A stretch of 64,000 nucleotides of DNA from Salvator merianae (lineage: Eukaryota > Chordata > Lepidosauria > Squamata > Teiidae), in the NCBI GenBank assembly GCA_003586115.2, contig QVOM02000112.1, positions 103,491,174-103,555,173 of the forward strand, given 5' to 3'. Shown piece after piece: positions 58,961-64,000 of the stretch. Numbering within the stretch: position 1 is the stretch's first letter; the number at the start of each line of letters is the position of its first letter. The position numbers were made by a program, and so were the translations under genes. The notes beneath the pieces were generated by a model that worked only from the letters and a program-made list of their open reading frames with translations, was not told the origin of the DNA and searched no databases.

Positions 58961-60269
58961 TATGACAGATAGGATTTCTCTAATTGTCTACTACAGCAAA
59001 TTCATATTAGAGACTTTATGGATCTCCAAGTTGAGAAAGATTGATATGAATATTAATATTAGGTATAACGTTTATATTTTCTTTATTACATTAATTAATG
59101 ACAGACATTATTTTCAGGAAAACTCAGAATACAGTATGCCCGAATTAGCCACTGTTTGACTTATTTCAGAACCCAGAAATAAACTATTTTTATCAAGACT
59201 ACAGATGGACTGAAGTTTTTAGCCTGTATGTGGTCGAGAGACTTCCGTTTCTCTGATAATATAAGATACTTGAGAAATACTTCTGTTGTCCACAACTATT
59301 GGGTATAGATTCCTTTGTGAACCAGCTGATGCTCTCTATATAAGATTCTGTCTACAGATAAAACAAGTTCTTAAATTTATACCCACGTCTCATAACTATA
59401 TCAGTGTATATAACATTTGCTTTAGAATTGTACTACCACTATTTTAAACTAGTGTGTTTACATTTGTATTATCCTTTTATATATTAATAAAACTTCATTT
59501 TGAAATCAAAAGGTCTTTGACTACCAAATATTACAGTTACAAGGTAAAAATGACAGAAAAGAGTAGGCAAAAGAGGGTTGAATTAAATTGTCTGAAGCAG
59601 GCTGTTAGTGTCCACATGGCTTACTCATAGGCATTCAGATTTTGGGAGAATACAATTCTCATCAGTCTCAGCCGGCTGATCCAATTCTGAAGACCAATTT
59701 TAGCCACAGGAAGAAGCAAGGTTTCAAATGAAACAAATTCTTGACATCACTTCTCCCTTCACAATGCATCTAATACAAATTTGTGTTCCAGTATTCCTGC
59801 TTAAAAAAAACATTGTATGAACACAGCACTGAATTTTTAGAATTATCAAGACATTCAGAGCATCAAATTGTTATAAAGTGCGTAGGCTATCTTCAGAAAG
59901 GATTTGAGACTGAGGCCATGTCCACATATATCATGATGCTAACTGTCAGCATCACAACTGGCCATTTTCCAAACGTGTCTCATGTAAATGCCCCTAATGA
60001 AGTCCACAAATGTATTCAACATACTTCCATGAAACCTTCAAAAAAGCGGTTTCCTAGTGCTGTCACAACATCTTTCCAGTCACCCAGCTGGCAAATGGAA
60101 GTTGTTGGCAGTAGGTGGACACCACCAAGAGAGGATCTAAGGAACCTCAAAGCATGCCAAACACTGCTACATTTAATCAAGGGACATGGAGATGTGTGGG
60201 AATGATCTTTCTCCAGGTCCCATGTGTCAGAGTGCACCATTTGTGGTCACAGATTGAGGTGCAGTCTAT
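58961..60269. other. PAN3 intron, no recognised feature
   Basis: Unique-looking; the + frame of 140 codons at 59783-60205 has no domain and no splice context. Confidence 0.45.
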
Positions 60270-61095
60270 GGGCCTGTTCACACTTCTCACGCTAGAAAGG
60301 GCTCATTAGCCCATTCTAGTGTGGAACAGACCCCATCGGCCTGAAAACCTATCTTAGGCTGGCTAGTGACGTTTGCGAGTGCAAACGTCCATAGCCATGC
60401 CTGATGCTCACCTTGACAGTGGCCGGCAAGCGGCCGGCTGCTGTCATGCCGACCGCAGCAGCTCCACGTGTGTGCACGCACACGTGCCGTGGGCAACGGG
60501 GCCTACCCCTTTGAATGGACCCCATTTGGGCCCATGCGAGGCCCAAGTTGGGCCCATGCCACTGCAATCCGGCCTGGGACGCCAGATGGGGCCGCGCGGT
60601 GCCCCATCCGGCGTTTCGGTGTCCAATCGCGGGTGCAAAGGGCAGTCACTGTGGCAGCGGCCTGCAAGCGTCAGGCTGCTGCCATGGCGACCAGGAGGCC
60701 CGCACAGTGCACACACCAATGACACAGCTTGCGCGTGCGCACTGGGCCCCTCCCCCCCCCGTAGCGCTATCAGACCTTCCCAATCGGGCCCGCCCGGCCT
60801 GATCAGGGCAGCCTGATCACCCCAATGAGGCCAGATGGCGCGCAGCGCGGCCCCATCTGGCATCCCAGGCCTGATCAAGGCGGCGTGGGCCCGACTGGGG
60901 TCCACGCGAAGGGGTAGGCCCCATTGACCATCATGCATTGCATGATCACAAGATCACGCATACACGATGGGTGGGCTGATCGCCCGGAAGATGGCCGCTG
61001 CTGTGGAAAGGTAAGCATGGACGAATCCTCACCTGAAGCTCACTTTGAGCTTCAGATGAGGATTCGGACAGCTATTACCTTGACAAGCGGTAATA
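60270..61095. repeat. CpG-rich foldback element in PAN3 intron
   Basis: Left end GGGCCTGTTCACACTTC resembles the end of 33869-34499. Internally two long inverted-repeat arms, about 60494-60610 and 60810-60930, share GGGGCCTACCCCTT, TGGACCCCA and GCCAGATGGGGCCGCGC or complements. A second palindrome with 20-bp arms (one mismatch) is at 61020-61065 (GAATCCTCACCTGAAGCTCA and inverse). The right end is not clearly bounded. GC content is strikingly above the surrounding intron. Long open frames on both strands are compositional. Confidence 0.75.
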
Positions 61096-61943
61096 AAGCT
61101 ATCTCTGTTTTAAGTCTTAAAAGAAAGTATTAGCATGTCCAACTGAATACTACATATAAATAACCGGTCTTATTTCTATATGAATTCCTAAAGCCATGTT
61201 AAAAGCATGGATTTTAACATATGCATTGTTCAACTGCCTGCTACCAGAGGAAGAGGACCTTTTTCAGTATTTTTGCAAAGCATAACACTCTCAAAGACAA
61301 TTTTGAACAACTGAATGGAAAAATAAGAAAAATAGTTTTTTTAAAAAAAAAATATTTGAGCTAACCTGCATGCTCTCCACCCCAGCTGAAAGTAACTAAC
61401 AGAGACACTGCTAAAAATGTTTCATTTCCATTAAAATAGCTGTAAGAATTACCTTGAACCAATCCCCAAATGTGCTGTTTTTCCTGGGGGAAGAAGGATC
61501 CATTTCTTTTATTTATGCACTATATAACTGATTGTAACTTTAATTGCTCAAATGTACCCCTCACTAGCTTTTTCCTGAGCTGGGCAACTTAATGCCATTG
61601 TAAATATTAACTTATGTGCTCCTTGTTTCTTTTGTTTCTTTAGTAACTCTGTACAGCACTATTTACATGGTGCCATATAAATAATAAGACAAAAGAAACA
61701 TGGTCCTATCTTACATGCAAAACAAAAATTATAATTTAATGCCACCAATAGAAACTGCAGTTTTCTGAAAGTTCATCCAGAGCAAATTTCAAAAATATCA
61801 AATGCAGAATGGGATGAAGCAGCTTTGTGTATCAAATCCAAATGTATCAAGGAACAAAATATGGCAAATATTTCAAGACAATTGCAGACATTTGTCCTCT
61901 AAGCAAGTTTGGTAAGGCTAGAAGGGCAATATTATGATCTTAC
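61096..61943. other. PAN3 intron, possible LINE tail
   Basis: At 61640-61690 a TACAGCACTATTTACATGG, then GCCATATAAATAATAA ending looks like a non-LTR element tail of uncertain family. The rest is unique-looking. Confidence 0.4.
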
Positions 61944-62031
61944 CTGATATTGGGCCATTAGAGCCAAAGGATTGTTTTGACTGTTATCAAATGTTAGCAC
62001 ATCAAAGACACCAACACAATTCACCCGCAAC
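61944..62031 (-). CDS. PAN3: PAN3 exon: pseudo-activation segment
   Basis: Coding exon of 88 bp, acceptor CTGTCCTCAAG, donor GTAAGA. One base completes the Arg codon; then it encodes LRVNCVGVFDVLTFDNSQ, then NNPLALMAQYQ. It takes the place of the DFG and activation segment of a kinase (VGVFDVL in place of DFG), consistent with PAN3 being a pseudokinase that binds ATP without catalysis. Ends on a codon boundary before QADL. Confidence 0.96.
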
Positions 62032-63790
62032 CTTGAGGACAGAAACATTCATTGAGAGATATTTAGGACTTCTTTACTGTTAGATCTTACTGAGCACAGA
62101 AGTTCAACTAATAAATTGCTACTAATGGAAAGTCTTAAGCAATAACATATACTTAAGCAGTAAGCATATACTTAATATGTTACGATTTATGTGAACTGAG
62201 TGAAATGTGCATAAACACATAATCAAAACAGTTAGGATAAATACAGCACATTGTTCAGTTTATATCTTTTGTCTCTAAGCTGAGGGGATAGAGCTTGCCC
62301 TCTCCATGTGTTTTTGGAATCCAACATCCAGAAGATTCAGCCTGGACCACTGACCATCACGGACTGATTATAAGACAAGCAATATCTGCAAATTCCCAAA
62401 CCTAATATTGGAGAATGAATTGATAACCAGAATTCTGGATATTCTCTGGGCAATCCACAGTAAGAATTTAGCATTTCCCCCCAGTTTGTGCCCATTCTCT
62501 GTGCCTTCACACTAGGCATGCTGTCACAGCTTTACAGCATCAAGAATTTTTTAAGTGAATTCTTCAAATGTTGCATTATACAGTACGCCTCCAATGACAG
62601 TTCTGCTGATTTAAAATAAACTCTGCTGAGATTAGTGAAACATATCCATATACTAGGCTTTTAAAGCAGAAAAGAAGAGAATGAAGCAGGCTATGTTTTA
62701 TTTCTATTTCCTGGATTGGTCATTATCCAGGAGCACGTAATCTTTCTCTAAGTTAAGCTGTTCTGTGTGCAAACCTACCCTTTTTTCATATCAAGTTTTA
62801 CTATGGGAAAAAGAATGCTAACTAGAGAACAAAGGAATCCACACATGAAAGGGAAGATTCTAATAAAAGAGCTACATAATCTCCACCACAGATTCTAGTT
62901 AGCAATCTAGCAAATCTTATATCTGATCTGTTCCTCCATCTAATTATGACAAGACATTATCTTCACATTTAGTTGCAATGACTAAGTTCCTGAAGACTTT
63001 TCACAAATACAGAACTTGCTAATACAGAATCACTGATCCTATGGGAAACAAGGAGTTAGGGGGCTAGCTTAGTTCTCACAGGCATTCATACTGCCTCCAC
63101 TGCTCCCCTTGCATTAGCAAAGAAAAAAAAGCAAACAAAAAAACCCTAATTATCTTGATATTGGAGCTGCAAGGGAAGGTGGTAGGTGTTGCTGAGCAAA
63201 GCCTTGCTTCCAAAAGTGCAATGGCAATCATTCCTTGTTAGTGCTAAATAGCATTAAATCAAAGTGATGCATGCACTGACTTGGAACCTCTGTACATCAC
63301 TTGAACATCAGCAAGGAACACTTGTCATTGCACTAGTATACTTGCAAGGCTTAGTTCAGCACAGAGCCCTGCCAAACTGAAAAGGTTTGGCATCCAGCCA
63401 TCCCCTGCCGCACACAGTGCCAGCAGCATGTGAGCTTTCAGTCCAGGCATGTTTGTTTGGCAAGCTCCAAATGCAGTGCACACTTTCAGCACCATCTTGA
63501 GGTTCTTGCTTGCTGGCACTGAGGTTCTATAAACTCTGATGTCTTCTTGCTTTTGTAGAGCTCCATTTGGCACCTGACCCTGCTGACTCAGCGGCAGATC
63601 TGATGTGGTACTGAACTCCCCTGTGCATCCCTAGCACATACCCCAGGAATGTGATGAAGGTAGTAGGAATGCAGAGGGAATAAAGGAAGATGGACAACTG
63701 AAAAGCAAAAGGGGTATAGGAGGTGGAAGGAAAGCAGTACTCAAATCATGGTTGTTATCAACAAACATAACAAAATACTGTTTGCCTTAC
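62032..63790. other. PAN3 intron, no recognised feature
   Basis: Unique-looking. A TGCATCCCTA (inverted TAGGGATGCA) at 63623-63632 may mark the end of an AT-rich TIR element, but the other end is not found. Confidence 0.4.
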
Positions 63791-63956
63791 CTTGTTTTGC
63801 CTGTAACCAGAATTTTTGTGGGGTCCATTACGCGGCAGGCCAACCCCGCTGTATGAATGGTCCGCAATGCGGAGCTTAGCTGCACGATGTAGGCCCAAAT
63901 CAGGGACTCTGGCAACAACCCAGCATGTTGACGAGGCAGAGGTCCATCGTGCTGAC
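63791..63956 (-). CDS. PAN3: PAN3 exon: pseudokinase catalytic-loop region
   Basis: First PAN3 exon in the window (most upstream on the - strand), 166 bp, acceptor TTCTGCTGATAG, donor GTAAGG. It enters with two bases of a split Gly, then encodes QHDGPLPRQHAGLLPESLIW, AYIVQLSSALRTIHTAGLAC and RVMDPTKILVTGKT, ending with two bases of Arg. The catalytic HRD is absent: the corresponding segment reads CRVMDPTKILV, as in other PAN3 proteins. PAN3 scaffolds the PAN2-PAN3 deadenylase in the cytoplasm and P-bodies. Exons for the N-terminal zinc finger, PAM2 motif and N-lobe lie beyond the window end. Confidence 0.97.
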
Positions 63957-64000
63957 CTATCAGCAGAATAAAAGGCAAATTAACCAAGTTTCAAAGTGTC

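Noticed and set aside
59783..60205. 140-codon + frame in the PAN3 intron
   Set aside because: Opposite strand to PAN3, no domain, no repeat-family protein match recognised.
60373..60938. Overlapping open frames of up to 164 codons on both strands
   Set aside because: They lie in a GC-rich palindromic element; stop codons are rare by composition and no domain is readable.

Overview
This is vertebrate nuclear DNA. Eight short exons with GT/AG borders on the + strand and seven on the - strand are embedded in repeat-rich introns. The mix of L2-like, CR1-like and L1-like LINE pieces, tRNA-derived SINEs, a chromodomain Ty3/gypsy remnant and many small terminal-inverted-repeat (TIR) DNA elements suggests a sauropsid, most likely a squamate reptile. 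The species is not identifiable by eye.

Layout. Positions 1-25948 carry the last eight coding exons of FLT1 (VEGF receptor 1), + strand: 2221-2343, 5807-5918, 9435-9534, 13609-13714, 16986-17140, 21006-21093, 22785-22876 and 25747-25948. They join in one frame for 325 residues plus a TAG stop, from the catalytic loop to the C-terminus. A probable 3' UTR runs to about 28.3 kb. From about 28.3 to 40.75 kb lies a convergent intergenic region, largely filled with transposon debris: an L2 remnant, a CR1 3' end, L1 3' pieces, a CpG-rich foldback element and a Ty3/gypsy chromovirus remnant with its 3' LTR. From about 40.75 kb to the window end lies the 3' part of PAN3, - strand. Its 3' UTR is about 40755-43591, and its last seven coding exons are 43592-43732, 45248-45386, 46136-46200, 51784-51913, 53782-53921, 61944-62031 and 63791-63956. 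They join in one frame for about 288 residues covering the pseudokinase C-lobe, coiled coil and C-terminal knob.

The two genes are tail to tail, as in the mammalian FLT1-PAN3 locus. They are not functionally linked as far as is known: FLT1 is a membrane receptor tyrosine kinase or VEGF decoy, and PAN3 is the adaptor of the PAN2-PAN3 poly(A) nuclease. No novel multi-gene system is visible. The points worth a second look are structural: several families of TIR elements, some nested or in opposite orientation around exons; a (TG)n splice acceptor in FLT1; a hairpin element in the FLT1 3' UTR; a perfect 74-bp tandem duplication; a 5S rRNA-like copy; and two CpG-rich foldback elements. One assembly gap (29 N) lies at 8535-8563.
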